Positions 48,246 to 57,795 of a DNA stretch of 64,000 nt are shown here, one piece after another. Numbering within the stretch: position 1 is the first letter of the stretch; every line of letters starts with the position of its first letter. A program made the translations under genes and the position numbers. The notes below the pieces were generated by a model. The model had not been told where the DNA came from, did no database searches, and saw only the letters and a program-made list of their open reading frames with translations. This stretch comes from DATFRY01 sp035489015. Lineage in GTDB: Bacteria > Myxococcota_A > Polyangia > Haliangiales > Haliangiaceae. The DNA is taken from positions 1 to 64,000 of the forward strand of contig DATHKR010000273.1 of the NCBI GenBank assembly GCA_035489015.1, given 5' to 3'.

Positions 48246-51200
48246 CGATGGACGACCGGCCGGAGCCGCTCTCGCTTGCCGCGGCGCCCGCTCCGGTCGC
48301 CCACGGCCACGTCATCGGCGAGCCGCTCTCGCCGTGCGGGCGCGCGGCGCGCTGGTCGGCCGAGCTCCGCGGCGGCCACCCCGGCGAGCTCTGGCGGCTC
48401 CCGGCCGAGGCGGAGCGGGTCGCGGCGCGCCTGGTCGAGCTGGGTCGCCTCGGCGTCGGCGGATTCGCCGCGGCCGGCGTCGATCGCGACGGCGTGTGGC
48501 TGGCCCGGCCCGCCGCGATGCCCACCCTGGCCGCGTGGCTGGCCGGGCGGGCCGGCCCCGTCGATGGCGGCCTCGCCACCGTCCTGACCGCGTCGGTCGC
48601 CGCCGCCGCGGCGGCGTGCGAGCAAGCCGCGCTGTTCCCGGGCGCGATCGAGCCCACCGGCCTGGTGGTGCGAGGCGACGCGATCGAGCTGCGCGGCGAT
48701 GCCCTGGTGGCCGCGCTGGTCGGCGAGGCCAGCGCGCGCCCCGCCGCGCCGGGCAGGCGCTGGCTGGCGCCCGAGCAGGCCGAAGGCCAGCCGTCGGACG
48801 GTGCGACCAACCGCTACGCGATCGGGCTCGTCCTCTACCACCTCCTCGCCGGCGAGCACCCGTTCGCGGGGCGCGGTCTGCGCCGCGGCCTCGACGACCA
48901 GGCCCAGCGCGGTGCGCCTCCCCTCCCCGACCCGATCGCGTCGCGGCTGCCGCCAGGCCTGCACAGCTACTGCCTGCGCCTCCTCGATCCCGACCCGGCC
49001 GCACGCCCGCGCACCGCGGCCGACATCGCGACCCACCTCCGCGGCATGGCGCCGGCGAGCCGGGCCGCCGTACACGGCGACGCGCCGAGCCCGAGCTCGA
49101 GCTCCGGCCGCCCTCTGGAGGAGCGCGCGGTCGGCATCGGCCATGTTGCGGAAGCGCCCGGCGAACCGCTGCTCGTGGGTGGCGGGCAAGGTGACGGCCG
49201 CGCGGCTCTCGGTGCGCCAGCAGGGCGCCCGCCCACTTCCGCGCCGTCGGCCTCGCTGCCTCGGGCTTCGTTCCCTCCTTCCCCGGCGCCGCCCGGGCGC
49301 GCGCGCGCCGATGCGTGGTCGTGGCCTCGCGCGGGTCGGTGGCGCTCGCTCGCGTGGGTTGCGCCGCTGGCCGCGGCGGCGGTGGGAGCACTGTGGATCC
49401 TCGGCTCGGTCGATGCGGCGCCATCGCCGTCTCACGCGGCTGGACCTCGGGCGGCGCTCGGCTCGGCCCGGTCGCTGTCCGACTGCTCGTCGTGTCATCC
49501 GCGCCAGGCCGCGGAGTGGACCCGGTCGGTCATGGCTCACGCGGCCCGCAGCCCGCTCTTCCAGTCGCTCGAGATCCTCATCGAGGAGCAGGTCGGCCGC
49601 GACCGCGACTGCCCGGGCGGCGCCGGCATCCTGCGCGAGGCCGGGCCCGGCGCGTGCCGCAGCCGCGTCACCGGCCAGCCGATCACCGGCTCGGGCGGGG
49701 CGCTCTGGTGCGTCAACTGCCACACGCCGGGCGAGAACCTGGCCGCCTACCTCCCGGCGTGGGACGGACGCTCGACCGATCCATCCTCGCGCCGGCCGCT
49801 CCGCGATCTCCTGCCCGCCTCCTCTCTCGAGGGCATCGGCTGCGCCGTCTGCCACCAGACCGTCGGTCCGTCGCACCCGGGCAACCAGGGCCTCGGCCTC
49901 TACGAGGGGAATCCATCGTGGACCTCGCCCGACACCGGCCGCCGCTTCCTCATGCGCCCCGAGGATCAGCGCGGGCTGAACGGCATCGGCAACAGCGGCT
50001 ACTTCCTCGACCCGTTCGCGCTGGTCGCTCGCCCCGGCAACCGCGACCTGGTCCGGGGCCAGCGCCACCGCGCGCCCGACGCCGACGCGCGCCGCTACCT
50101 CGCGTCGAGCGAGTTCTGCGGCGCCTGCCACGACGTCCGTCTGTTCGGCACCGACGCGCTCGGCGGCGCCCAGCGCGGCGAGCACTTCAAGCGTCTGCGC
50201 AACGCGTACAGCGAGTGGGCCGCGTGGGGCGAGGGCGAGCGGCGCGCCGGGCGCGAGCCGGCCAGCTGCCAGGACTGTCACATGAGCCTCTACCCGGGTG
50301 TGTGCGTGCCAGCCGGCCCGGCCGGCGCGGGTCGTGGCTCGCTCGCCGCCGCGTCCTCGGCGGCCCGGCGCGCGTGTCCGCCCGGCACGGTGTTCGAGGA
50401 CCGCAAGCCGGGCAGCTACGCGCGCGGGCGCGTCGCCACCAGCTCACCGTCGGCGCGCATCACCGCCCACTACTTCTCCGGCGTCGATGTGCCGCTGTCC
50501 GACAGCTTCGGTCGCGAGGCGATCGACGACCCGACGCTCGACCTGGACGGCGTCCCGCTCGGCGCCAGCCAGCGGCGCGATCTCCTGCTCGCGCGCACCT
50601 TCCGGCTCACGCTCGATCCGCCCCGGCTGGCCGGCGGGCGGCTCGAGGTCCCGCTCGTGGTCGAGAACATCGGCGCCGGCCACCGCGTCCCGGCCGGCTT
50701 CAGCCAGGAGCGTGAGTTCTGGATCCACCTGCTGGTGAAGGACGCGCGCGGTCGCGTGGTCTACGAGGTGGGCCGGGTCGAGCGCGGCGACCAGGACCTG
50801 CGCGACAAGATCTTCCTGCGGGTCGACACCTCCGGCGACCGGGTCGATGGGCTGGGCCGCCCGGTCGGGCTGTTCGGCGCCGACGTCGCCGACGGACCCG
50901 ACCTCCCGCAGTGGAGCCCGCCGCCCAACCTGGGCGGAACCCGCTTCCGCGGGCGCGGCCTCATCAACCTGCAGAACGGGTTCCTCCGCTGCGTGCGCTG
51001 CATCGGCGTGGTCGACGCGCTGGGCCGCTGTCAGGCCGGGCCCGGCCAGGAGGGCCGCCGCGCCGCGCGCTACGACGACGGCGACTACGATCAGGACACC
51101 GGCCTGTGCCGCTCCAACCTGAGCGGACAGGAGGCGTTCCTCGAGACCTACTTCCCGGTCGGCGCGCTCGACGCCGAGCGCGGCCTGGTCAAGGGTCCGG

Positions 51201-51469
51201 ACGCGATCATCGACACGCGCTCGGCCCCGCCCGGTCAGCCGCTGCGCTACGTCTACGACCTCGAGGTCGATCGGAGCGCGGGGCCGTTCACCGTCGAGGC
51301 CCGCCTGCTGTTCCGCGCCTTCCCGCCCTTCCTGGTGCGCGCGTTCATCGACTACGAGGCGGGCCAGCAGCGGCGCGGGCTGCGCCCGGGCGGACCGCTG
51401 GTCGAGCCGTCGGCGCTGGAGCGGCTCGATGTGGTCGAGATCGCCGCCGCCAGCGCCGTGGTCCGATGA
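48242..51469 (+). CDS. Degenerate kinase domain - membrane helix - pentahaem cytochrome c fusion
   Basis: 1075 residues from a GTG at 48242. Residues about 20-250 resemble a Ser/Thr kinase: WLAPEQ at 164-169, YAIGLVLYHLLAGEHPF at 192-208 and DPDPAARPRTAADIATHL, but the Gly loop, VAIK Lys, HRD (IEPTG instead) and DFG are missing, so it is a pseudokinase. A Pro/Ser linker and a membrane helix at about 350-369 follow. Outside the membrane are five CxxCH haem sites: CSSCH 395, CVNCH 470, CAVCH 514, CGACH 606, CQDCH 656. The last 400 residues form a beta-rich domain (RLEVPLVVENIGAGHRVPAGF). Stop overlaps the next gene (ATGA). I know of no family that joins these parts. Confidence 0.88.
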   Translation: MTMDDRPEPLSLAAAPAPVAHGHVIGEPLSPCGRAARWSAELRGGHPGELWRLPAEAERVAARLVELGRLGVGGFAAAGVDRDGVWLARPAAMPTLAAWLAGRAGPVDGGLATVLTASVAAAAAACEQAALFPGAIEPTGLVVRGDAIELRGDALVAALVGEASARPAAPGRRWLAPEQAEGQPSDGATNRYAIGLVLYHLLAGEHPFAGRGLRRGLDDQAQRGAPPLPDPIASRLPPGLHSYCLRLLDPDPAARPRTAADIATHLRGMAPASRAAVHGDAPSPSSSSGRPLEERAVGIGHVAEAPGEPLLVGGGQGDGRAALGAPAGRPPTSAPSASLPRASFPPSPAPPGRARADAWSWPRAGRWRSLAWVAPLAAAAVGALWILGSVDAAPSPSHAAGPRAALGSARSLSDCSSCHPRQAAEWTRSVMAHAARSPLFQSLEILIEEQVGRDRDCPGGAGILREAGPGACRSRVTGQPITGSGGALWCVNCHTPGENLAAYLPAWDGRSTDPSSRRPLRDLLPASSLEGIGCAVCHQTVGPSHPGNQGLGLYEGNPSWTSPDTGRRFLMRPEDQRGLNGIGNSGYFLDPFALVARPGNRDLVRGQRHRAPDADARRYLASSEFCGACHDVRLFGTDALGGAQRGEHFKRLRNAYSEWAAWGEGERRAGREPASCQDCHMSLYPGVCVPAGPAGAGRGSLAAASSAARRACPPGTVFEDRKPGSYARGRVATSSPSARITAHYFSGVDVPLSDSFGREAIDDPTLDLDGVPLGASQRRDLLLARTFRLTLDPPRLAGGRLEVPLVVENIGAGHRVPAGFSQEREFWIHLLVKDARGRVVYEVGRVERGDQDLRDKIFLRVDTSGDRVDGLGRPVGLFGADVADGPDLPQWSPPPNLGGTRFRGRGLINLQNGFLRCVRCIGVVDALGRCQAGPGQEGRRAARYDDGDYDQDTGLCRSNLSGQEAFLETYFPVGALDAERGLVKGPDAIIDTRSAPPGQPLRYVYDLEVDRSAGPFTVEARLLFRAFPPFLVRAFIDYEAGQQRRGLRPGGPLVEPSALERLDVVEIAAASAVVR

Positions 51470-53922
51470 CCGCGCCGGCGCTCACCTGGCCGCCGGCGCT
51501 GTTCGACGGGGCGATCCTCGGGCGACTCGACGGCGCCGCGCGCGCACAGCTGGCCGATGGGGCGCGCCTGGTCGACCTCGCCCCCGGCGCGGTGATCTTC
51601 CGCGAAGGCGACGACAGCGACGCGTTCTTCCTGGTCGCGGCCGGGGCGGTTGCCCTCCAGGCGGTCCGCCGCGGCGACCAGGCGGCCAGCGTGCTGCGGG
51701 TGGCCCGCGCGGGCGACTCGTTCGGGGAGGAGGCGCTGCTCGGCGGGCTGCGCCGCCGGGTCACCGCCTGCGCGGTCGAGGCCGCGCGGGTGGTCGAGAT
51801 CCCGATCGCCGTGTTCCGCCGGGTGACCGCGCGCGGCGACTCGCCCGCGCTCGAGCGAGAGGCGCGCTACCTGGAGCGAGCCGCGGCCCGCGATCTGGTG
51901 GCGGCCAGCGCGCTCGGCCGCGACCTCGGCGCCGACGACGCCGAGCTCCTGGTCGACGGCATGCGCCTGGAGCGGTTCGAGCGAGGCGCCCACCTGTTCG
52001 AGCCGGGCGACCGGGCCGACCGCGGCTACGTCCTGGTGGACGGCTTGATCCAGATCCAGACCGAGGACGGCGACCGCATCTCGGTGGTGGCCTACCTCGG
52101 CCGCGGCGACCTGTTCGGCGACGAGGAGGCGCTGGCCGGGCGTCCGCGCCGCGCCGCCGCGGTCGCGGCCGGCGAGAGCTGGTGCGCGGTGGTGCCGGTC
52201 GACCTGCTCCGCACGCTCGCCGATCGCAACCCCGGCCTCATGGCCCGGCTGCGCCGGCTGTCCGACGCGCAGCGCGAGGCGCAGGGCGAACTGGTCGGCG
52301 CCGCGTCGGCGCGCTCCACCCAGCACGTGTTCCGCGATCTCTACCGGATGCAGATGGCGCGCTCGCTCCTGGTCATCGATCAGGACCGCTGCGTGCGGTG
52401 CGGGCACTGCGCGTGGAGCTGCGCCGAGGCGCACGGGGTGAGCCGTCTGGTTCGCCGCGGCGACAAGGTGGTGACCGGGCTGGTCGCGGAGGCGGCGGCC
52501 GCCAGCCTGCTCCTGCCCAGCACCTGCCAGCACTGTCGCCACGCCGCCTGCATGATCGATTGCCCGACTGGCGCCATCGGACGCGACCCGGAGGGCGAGG
52601 TGTTCGTGCGCGAGGAGCTGTGCACCGGCTGCGGCAACTGCGCCAAGTCGTGCCCGTGGGACAACATCCAGATGGCGCCGCGCACCGCGGGCGGGCCGGG
52701 CCTGTCGGTCGACGTCGCGGTCAAGTGCGACCTGTGCCGCGGCTACCAGGCGCCGGTCTGCGTCGAATCGTGCCCGACCGACGCGCTCGTTCGGCTCGAC
52801 CCGACCCGCGACCTCGCCGAGGTCGCCTCGATGCTCGGCGGCTCGCCGATCGCCGGGTGGCCGTTCACCGGCAGGCCGGCAGCCTTCGCGCCACCGGCCG
52901 GAATCGGCGCGCTGCCCGCCGATCGGTCTCGTCGCTCCGCCTCGGTCGGGGTGCCGGGGATCGCGCCGGGCCTACCTCCGCTCTCGATCCCCTCGCGCGA
53001 GCCTGCTGCCGTGGGCATACCGGGCGCCGGCGCGACGCCGGGCGCGAAGCTCGTCGCGCATCGGTCGATGGTCCTGGCCGGCGCGGGCGCGGCCGCCGTG
53101 CTGCTCGCTGCGCTCGGCTGGGTGCAGCAGCAGCGCGGCGCGTGGGTGCCCGGCCACGGACCGGGGCTCGCCGCCGGCGTGATGGCCGCGCTGATCCTGG
53201 CCGGGCTGGCCGCCTACGCCGCGCCGAAGCGGCTGATCCGCCGCTCGATGCGGCGACGCGAGCGCGGCCCCGGAGGCATCGAGCTGCCGATCGATCGGCG
53301 CCCACCGCCGCGCTCGCGCACCCGGCCGCACCTGCTCGCCCACCTCGCGCTCGGCCTGGTCTGCCCCGCCGCGGCGATCGCCCACGCCGGCGCGCGACTA
53401 CCCGCGTCTCCGGGCGGCGCGCTCGCGGTCGCGCTGATCCTCGCCACCTTGCTGGGCGCTGCCGGCGCGCTCGCCTACCGCGGCCTCCCCGCCCGCCTGA
53501 CTCGCCTCGAGCGCCGGGGCGCGCTGCCCGAGGATCTCGCCGGCGAGCGCGAGGCGCTGCTCACTCGCCTCTACCGCGAGGCCACCGGCCAGAACGAGCT
53601 CATCAAGGCGATCGCCGGCCGGCTGCTCCTGCCCTACGCGCGCGCGTCGCTCGGCTGGATCGCCCTGGTCCTGTCCGGCCGGAGTCTGGCGGGCGAGGAA
53701 GACCGGCTGCGCGAGCGCATCGGCGCGGCGCTGGCCGGTCGCGGTGAAGGCCGCCTCGATGGCGTCGACGCGCTCATTCGCACGGCGGTCGAGCTGCGGG
53801 CTCTGCCGGCCCGCCGGGCCCTCACCGCGGGGCTGCGCGCCTGGCTGCCGCTCCACATGATCGCGGCGGCGATGGTGCTCGCGCTCCTGGTCGTCCACGT
53901 GGTCGGCGCGGTGATCCGGTGA
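51466..53922 (+). CDS. Two cyclic-nucleotide-binding domains - four [4Fe-4S] ferredoxin domain - membrane domain
   Basis: 818 residues. Residues about 10-120 and 145-260 are Crp-type cyclic-nucleotide-binding folds (FGEEALLGG at 86-94; FGDEEALAGRPRRA at 217-230), the second with the more typical phosphate-binding loop. Sixteen Cys follow as four [4Fe-4S] sites: CVRCGHCAWSC (309-319), CQHCRHAACMIDC (354-366), CTGCGNCAKSC (386-396) and CDLCRGYQAPVCVESC (421-436), the HybA/DmsB pattern. The last 280 residues have about five hydrophobic segments with His (HLLAHLALGL, LPLHMIAAAM, VVHVVGAVI) that may bind haem b. No DNA-binding domain. Ligand binding may gate electron transfer. Confidence 0.9.
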   Translation: MTAPALTWPPALFDGAILGRLDGAARAQLADGARLVDLAPGAVIFREGDDSDAFFLVAAGAVALQAVRRGDQAASVLRVARAGDSFGEEALLGGLRRRVTACAVEAARVVEIPIAVFRRVTARGDSPALEREARYLERAAARDLVAASALGRDLGADDAELLVDGMRLERFERGAHLFEPGDRADRGYVLVDGLIQIQTEDGDRISVVAYLGRGDLFGDEEALAGRPRRAAAVAAGESWCAVVPVDLLRTLADRNPGLMARLRRLSDAQREAQGELVGAASARSTQHVFRDLYRMQMARSLLVIDQDRCVRCGHCAWSCAEAHGVSRLVRRGDKVVTGLVAEAAAASLLLPSTCQHCRHAACMIDCPTGAIGRDPEGEVFVREELCTGCGNCAKSCPWDNIQMAPRTAGGPGLSVDVAVKCDLCRGYQAPVCVESCPTDALVRLDPTRDLAEVASMLGGSPIAGWPFTGRPAAFAPPAGIGALPADRSRRSASVGVPGIAPGLPPLSIPSREPAAVGIPGAGATPGAKLVAHRSMVLAGAGAAAVLLAALGWVQQQRGAWVPGHGPGLAAGVMAALILAGLAAYAAPKRLIRRSMRRRERGPGGIELPIDRRPPPRSRTRPHLLAHLALGLVCPAAAIAHAGARLPASPGGALAVALILATLLGAAGALAYRGLPARLTRLERRGALPEDLAGEREALLTRLYREATGQNELIKAIAGRLLLPYARASLGWIALVLSGRSLAGEEDRLRERIGAALAGRGEGRLDGVDALIRTAVELRALPARRALTAGLRAWLPLHMIAAAMVLALLVVHVVGAVIR

Positions 53923-53926
53923 CCCG

Positions 53927-56230
53927 GTGACCCGCCAGCACCGCCCACGCCAGGCGCCGCGAGCCGAGCCGACCAGCGACGTGACGAGGTTCCGCGGCGT
54001 GGCGGTGGCCGCTGCCGCTGCCGCCGTCGTCTCGGCGATCGCGGTCGCCGCGCTGTCCGGACGCGGCGGGCTGGGCGGGGCTCCGGGTCCGCTGCCGCTT
54101 CCCCACCGACGCGCTGCCCTGACCTGCTCGGCCTGCCACAAGGGCGGCCAGAGCGTCGCGGCCGCGTGCACCGGCTGCCACGGTCCTCATCGGTCGACCC
54201 GCGCTCCCCACCAGAAGCTCGCTGCCAGCGGCCAGCTCACCTGCGCCGACTGCCACAGCGGCCACGGCGACAACGGCGGTGTCGTGTTCGCGAGCCAGGG
54301 GAGCGTCGTGCGCTACGGCCCCGGCGGCGAAGAGCTCGTCACCGGCGCGCCCCGCTACCGGCCACGCGCCGATCGCGGGAACGACCCGCGCACCGACCGT
54401 CGCGGCGACCGGGCCACCTCCACCGACGTCATCGTCCCGCTCGTCGCCGTCCGCGCCTGCAGCCGCTGCCACGACCCCACCTCGCCGCGCGACGCCGTGC
54501 GCGATTGCCTGATTGCTGGTCAGGATGCGCTCGGTCCGCGCCGCGCCACGGTCTGCTTCGACGAGCATCGCCCGGCCGGCCGCGAGTCCGGAGCCGCTGC
54601 CGCGCGCAGCGCCGCGTGGGAGGCCGCGCGCGAGGTTGCTGGGCTCGCTCCGCTCGCGCCGGCCGCCGCGGCCCACCCGATCCTGACTCACGCCGCCCTG
54701 TGGCTGCTCCTCGCCGCCGGTGCCGCCGCGGCCGCCTGGGCGCTGCGGCGCGCTCTCGATCGCGACCGACGCGCCGGACGGCGCGAGCGACCAGCCCGAG
54801 GCGCCGCCGTCGCTGGCTCGCCCGCGACGCCGGTCGGATCGTCGGTCACCTCCCCCGGCATGGCGCCGGCCACCGCCGCCATCGCCGCGCTCCCCACCGC
54901 GGCTCCCCGGCCCACGCTCTCGGCTGTCTCCTCACCCGCCACCGCGATCGTCGCTGCCCCGCGCTCGGCCGAGCTCCCGCGGCTTCCCACCATCAACACC
55001 TCCACCTGCCTCGGCTGTCACGCGTGCGTCGACGCCTGCCCGTACGACGTCCTCGACATCCGGCGCTACGTCGCCGTGGTCGCCCGCCCGGCCGACTGCT
55101 GCGGCCTCACCCTGTGCGAGCAGCGCTGCCCGAACGGATCGCTGATCATGGCCGAGCGCTCACCGTCGTCGCCGGCGCCGGAGTCCACCGCCCTTCCCCT
55201 GACCGACGACTTCGAGTCGCGCGACGTCCCCGGCCTGTTCGTCGCCGGCGACCTCACCGGCCTCGGCCTCATCCGCAACGCCGTCAACCAGGGCGCGCTC
55301 GCCGTCCGCGCGATCGCCGCCGCCGCCGCGCGTGGCCGACCGCGCCCCGACGGCGCCCTCGACGTCCTCATCATCGGCGCGGGCCCGGCCGGCCTGAGCG
55401 CCGCCCTCGAGGCGCAGGCGCTCGGCCTGCGCCATCTGGCGCTGGAGCAGGGCAGCGTGGCCGAGAGCATCCGCAGCTTCCCGCGCGGCAAGCTGGTGCT
55501 CGACCCGGATCTCCCCCAGGTCGGCCGGCTGTGGCTGGCCGAGGCCACCAAGGAGGAGCTCCTGGCCCGCTGGCTGCGCATCGTCCGCCGCGAGCAACCA
55601 GCCATCCGCGAGGGCCAGCGGGTCACCGCGATCGAGCGCGACGCCGACGGCTTCGCCGTGGCCTCCACCTCGCGCGACGGCGACGTGTCCGTCTACCGGG
55701 CCGCGCGGCTCCTCCTCGCGATCGGCCGCCGCGGCACCCCGCGCCTCCTGCCGGTCGAGGTCCCGCCCGGGTGGGCCGACCGGGTTCACTACTCGCTGGC
55801 CGACGCGCGCAGCTTCGCCGGCCGACGCGTCCTGGTGGTGGGCCTGGGCGACGTCGCGATGGAGGCCGCGGTCGCGCTGTCGCGTCAGCCCGGCACCGAC
55901 GTGACCGTGTCCTGTCGCGCGGCCGACTTCACCCGCGGCAAGGCCCGCAACATCGCCGAGCTTCGCCGACGCATGGCCGCCGGCGCGGTGCGGGTCCTCT
56001 GGCAGAGCGAGATACGCGCCTTCACCCCGGCCGCGGCGATGGTCTGGTCGCCGGAAGGACTCCTGGAAATTCAATGCGATGCGCTGCTGGTGTTCATCGG
56101 TTCCATTCCATCGGCGGAGCTCATCGGTCAGGCCGGCATCGCGCCGCGTGAGACCGGTTGGCCGGCTGGATCGTTGAAACCGGACGAACCCGCCCGGCGG
56201 GCGGACCGCCCCGAGGAGACCCGAGCATGA
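53927..56230 (+). CDS. Tetrahaem cytochrome - Fe-S - FAD/NAD(P) oxidoreductase fusion
   Basis: 767 residues from a GTG at 53927, 4 nt after the previous stop. A helix at about 24-43 is followed by four CxxCH sites (67, 81, 106, 178), a second helix at about 255-272, and a linker. Then a ferredoxin part (CLGCHACVDACP, then CCGLTLCEQRCP) and an FAD/NAD(P) domain: GLFVAGDLTGLG, IIGAGPAGLSAALEA and VVGLGDVAMEAAVALS. The redox CxxC of thioredoxin reductase is absent, so this is a YpdA-like diaphorase module. The layout places haems outside and FAD/Fe-S inside, as for a transmembrane NAD(P)H-to-haem conduit. Stop overlaps the VWA gene. Confidence 0.9.
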   Translation: MTRQHRPRQAPRAEPTSDVTRFRGVAVAAAAAAVVSAIAVAALSGRGGLGGAPGPLPLPHRRAALTCSACHKGGQSVAAACTGCHGPHRSTRAPHQKLAASGQLTCADCHSGHGDNGGVVFASQGSVVRYGPGGEELVTGAPRYRPRADRGNDPRTDRRGDRATSTDVIVPLVAVRACSRCHDPTSPRDAVRDCLIAGQDALGPRRATVCFDEHRPAGRESGAAAARSAAWEAAREVAGLAPLAPAAAAHPILTHAALWLLLAAGAAAAAWALRRALDRDRRAGRRERPARGAAVAGSPATPVGSSVTSPGMAPATAAIAALPTAAPRPTLSAVSSPATAIVAAPRSAELPRLPTINTSTCLGCHACVDACPYDVLDIRRYVAVVARPADCCGLTLCEQRCPNGSLIMAERSPSSPAPESTALPLTDDFESRDVPGLFVAGDLTGLGLIRNAVNQGALAVRAIAAAAARGRPRPDGALDVLIIGAGPAGLSAALEAQALGLRHLALEQGSVAESIRSFPRGKLVLDPDLPQVGRLWLAEATKEELLARWLRIVRREQPAIREGQRVTAIERDADGFAVASTSRDGDVSVYRAARLLLAIGRRGTPRLLPVEVPPGWADRVHYSLADARSFAGRRVLVVGLGDVAMEAAVALSRQPGTDVTVSCRAADFTRGKARNIAELRRRMAAGAVRVLWQSEIRAFTPAAAMVWSPEGLLEIQCDALLVFIGSIPSAELIGQAGIAPRETGWPAGSLKPDEPARRADRPEETRA

Positions 56231-57774
56231 AGTGGACGACCCTCCTGTTCCTGAGCGCGAGCGGCATGGCCGCGAGCGGTGGCCTGGTGTGGACCGCCGT
56301 CCAGCCCGACGCCTCCGCGTCGGTGGCGGCCCGGTCCGCCTCACCCGACCCTGCCGCCGACCCGGGCGCGACGCCCCGGCGCCCGCGCAAGCCGGCCCGC
56401 CCGGCCGCTCTCGACACCGAGCGCGCCCACTTCCAGGCCGGCAGCACCCTGGTGATGGAGGGCCGGCTCGGCCATCCAGTGCTCCCGTCGACCAGCGACA
56501 GCCAGACCTATCTGTTCGTCGAGATCGGCGCCGACGGCAGCCAGCGCGCCGCCGTCCCCGCGCCGCTCAACCTCTCGATCGTGATGGACCGGTCCGGCTC
56601 GATGAAGGGCAAGCGCCTCGCCAACGCGACGGCCGCGGCCCGCTCCGCGATCCAGCGGCTGCGCGACGGCGACGTGGTGAGCCTGGTCGCCTACAACACC
56701 GCGGCCGAGGTGCTCGCGCCGCCCACGACGATCGACTCCACCTCGCGCGCGCGCCTGCTCGGCAGCCTCGGCCGCCTGCGCGCCGCCGGCGACACCTGCA
56801 TCTCGTGCGGCGTCGACGCCGGCATGCGCCTGCTCGGCCAGCGCGCCGGCATGGTCGGCCGCGTCCTGCTCCTGTCCGACGGCGAGGCCACCGCCGGTGT
56901 CCGCGACGTGGAGGGCTTCCGCCGGGTGGCCGAGGACTGCCGCCGCATGGGCGCGTCGATCACCACCATCGGGGTCGACGTCGACTACAACGAGCGCATC
57001 ATGGCCGCGCTGGCCCGCGACTCCAACGGCCGCCACTTCTTCGTCGAGAACCCGAGCGGCCTGGCCAGCATCTTCGACCGCGAGATGGAGACCCTGGCCA
57101 GCACGGTCGCCAACAACGCCGAGCTCACCGTCGATTTCGCCCCCGGCGTCTTCGCCGAGCACGTCTACGATCGCAGCTCCGCGGCCAGCGGCAGCCAGGT
57201 GGTCGTCCCGCTGGGCGCGTTCGCCGCCAGCGACCACAAGACCGTCCTGGTCCGCCTGCGCGTGCCGCGCGGCTCGGCCGGCGAGCGACCGGTCGCGGCC
57301 GTCCGCCTGCGCTTCGACGATCTGACCCGCGGCCAGCCTGGCGCCAGCGAGGGCGCGCTGGTCGCCCAGCTCACCGACGACGAGTCGAAGGTGGCCCCGC
57401 TCGACGGGCTGGTCTCCGCGCGGCTGTCGAGCAGCGAGACCGCCGAGGCGCTGGAGCAGGCCAACGCGCTGTTCCGGGCCGGACAGTCCGAGGCGGCGCG
57501 CAAGCTGGTCCAGGACAAGGCCGGTGTCCTCAACAAGCGCCTCGACAGCGCGCGCGTCACGGTCGCCAGCGGACGAGCCGGCGATCTCGACGACTCCTTC
57601 AAGCGCCAGACCAAGGCGCTCGAGCAGGCCGACACCGGCTTCGCGCAGCCGCCGGCCTCGGCCGCGCCGGCCGCCGACACCCCCGCGGCGGTCGCCGACG
57701 AGCGCGAGCGCGATCGAAAGGGCAAGGCGCAGATCCGCAACAACCAGAAGGACGCCTTCGACCTGGCCGAGTAG
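56227..57774 (+). CDS. VWA-domain protein, exported
   Basis: 515 residues. MKWTTLLFLSASGMAASGGLVWTAV is a signal peptide or anchor. A Pro/Arg-rich linker leads to a von Willebrand A domain at about 115-290 with the metal site DRSGSMKG (DxSxS) and LSDGEAT; AAGDTCISCG holds the Thr region. A beta domain and a C-terminal helical part (EALEQANALFRAGQSEAARKLVQDKAG) follow. VWA proteins of this type often bind partners or help metal insertion. As last gene of the operon, it may scaffold or assemble the redox complex in the periplasm. GAGGAG at the end of the previous gene gives a ribosome site. Confidence 0.87.
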   Translation: MKWTTLLFLSASGMAASGGLVWTAVQPDASASVAARSASPDPAADPGATPRRPRKPARPAALDTERAHFQAGSTLVMEGRLGHPVLPSTSDSQTYLFVEIGADGSQRAAVPAPLNLSIVMDRSGSMKGKRLANATAAARSAIQRLRDGDVVSLVAYNTAAEVLAPPTTIDSTSRARLLGSLGRLRAAGDTCISCGVDAGMRLLGQRAGMVGRVLLLSDGEATAGVRDVEGFRRVAEDCRRMGASITTIGVDVDYNERIMAALARDSNGRHFFVENPSGLASIFDREMETLASTVANNAELTVDFAPGVFAEHVYDRSSAASGSQVVVPLGAFAASDHKTVLVRLRVPRGSAGERPVAAVRLRFDDLTRGQPGASEGALVAQLTDDESKVAPLDGLVSARLSSSETAEALEQANALFRAGQSEAARKLVQDKAGVLNKRLDSARVTVASGRAGDLDDSFKRQTKALEQADTGFAQPPASAAPAADTPAAVADERERDRKGKAQIRNNQKDAFDLAE

Positions 57775-57795
57775 CGGGGGGCGCGCCACCCACCG

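Noticed and set aside
53927..56230. Thioredoxin reductase
   Set aside because: The CxxC redox pair is missing and the protein carries haem and Fe-S domains instead.
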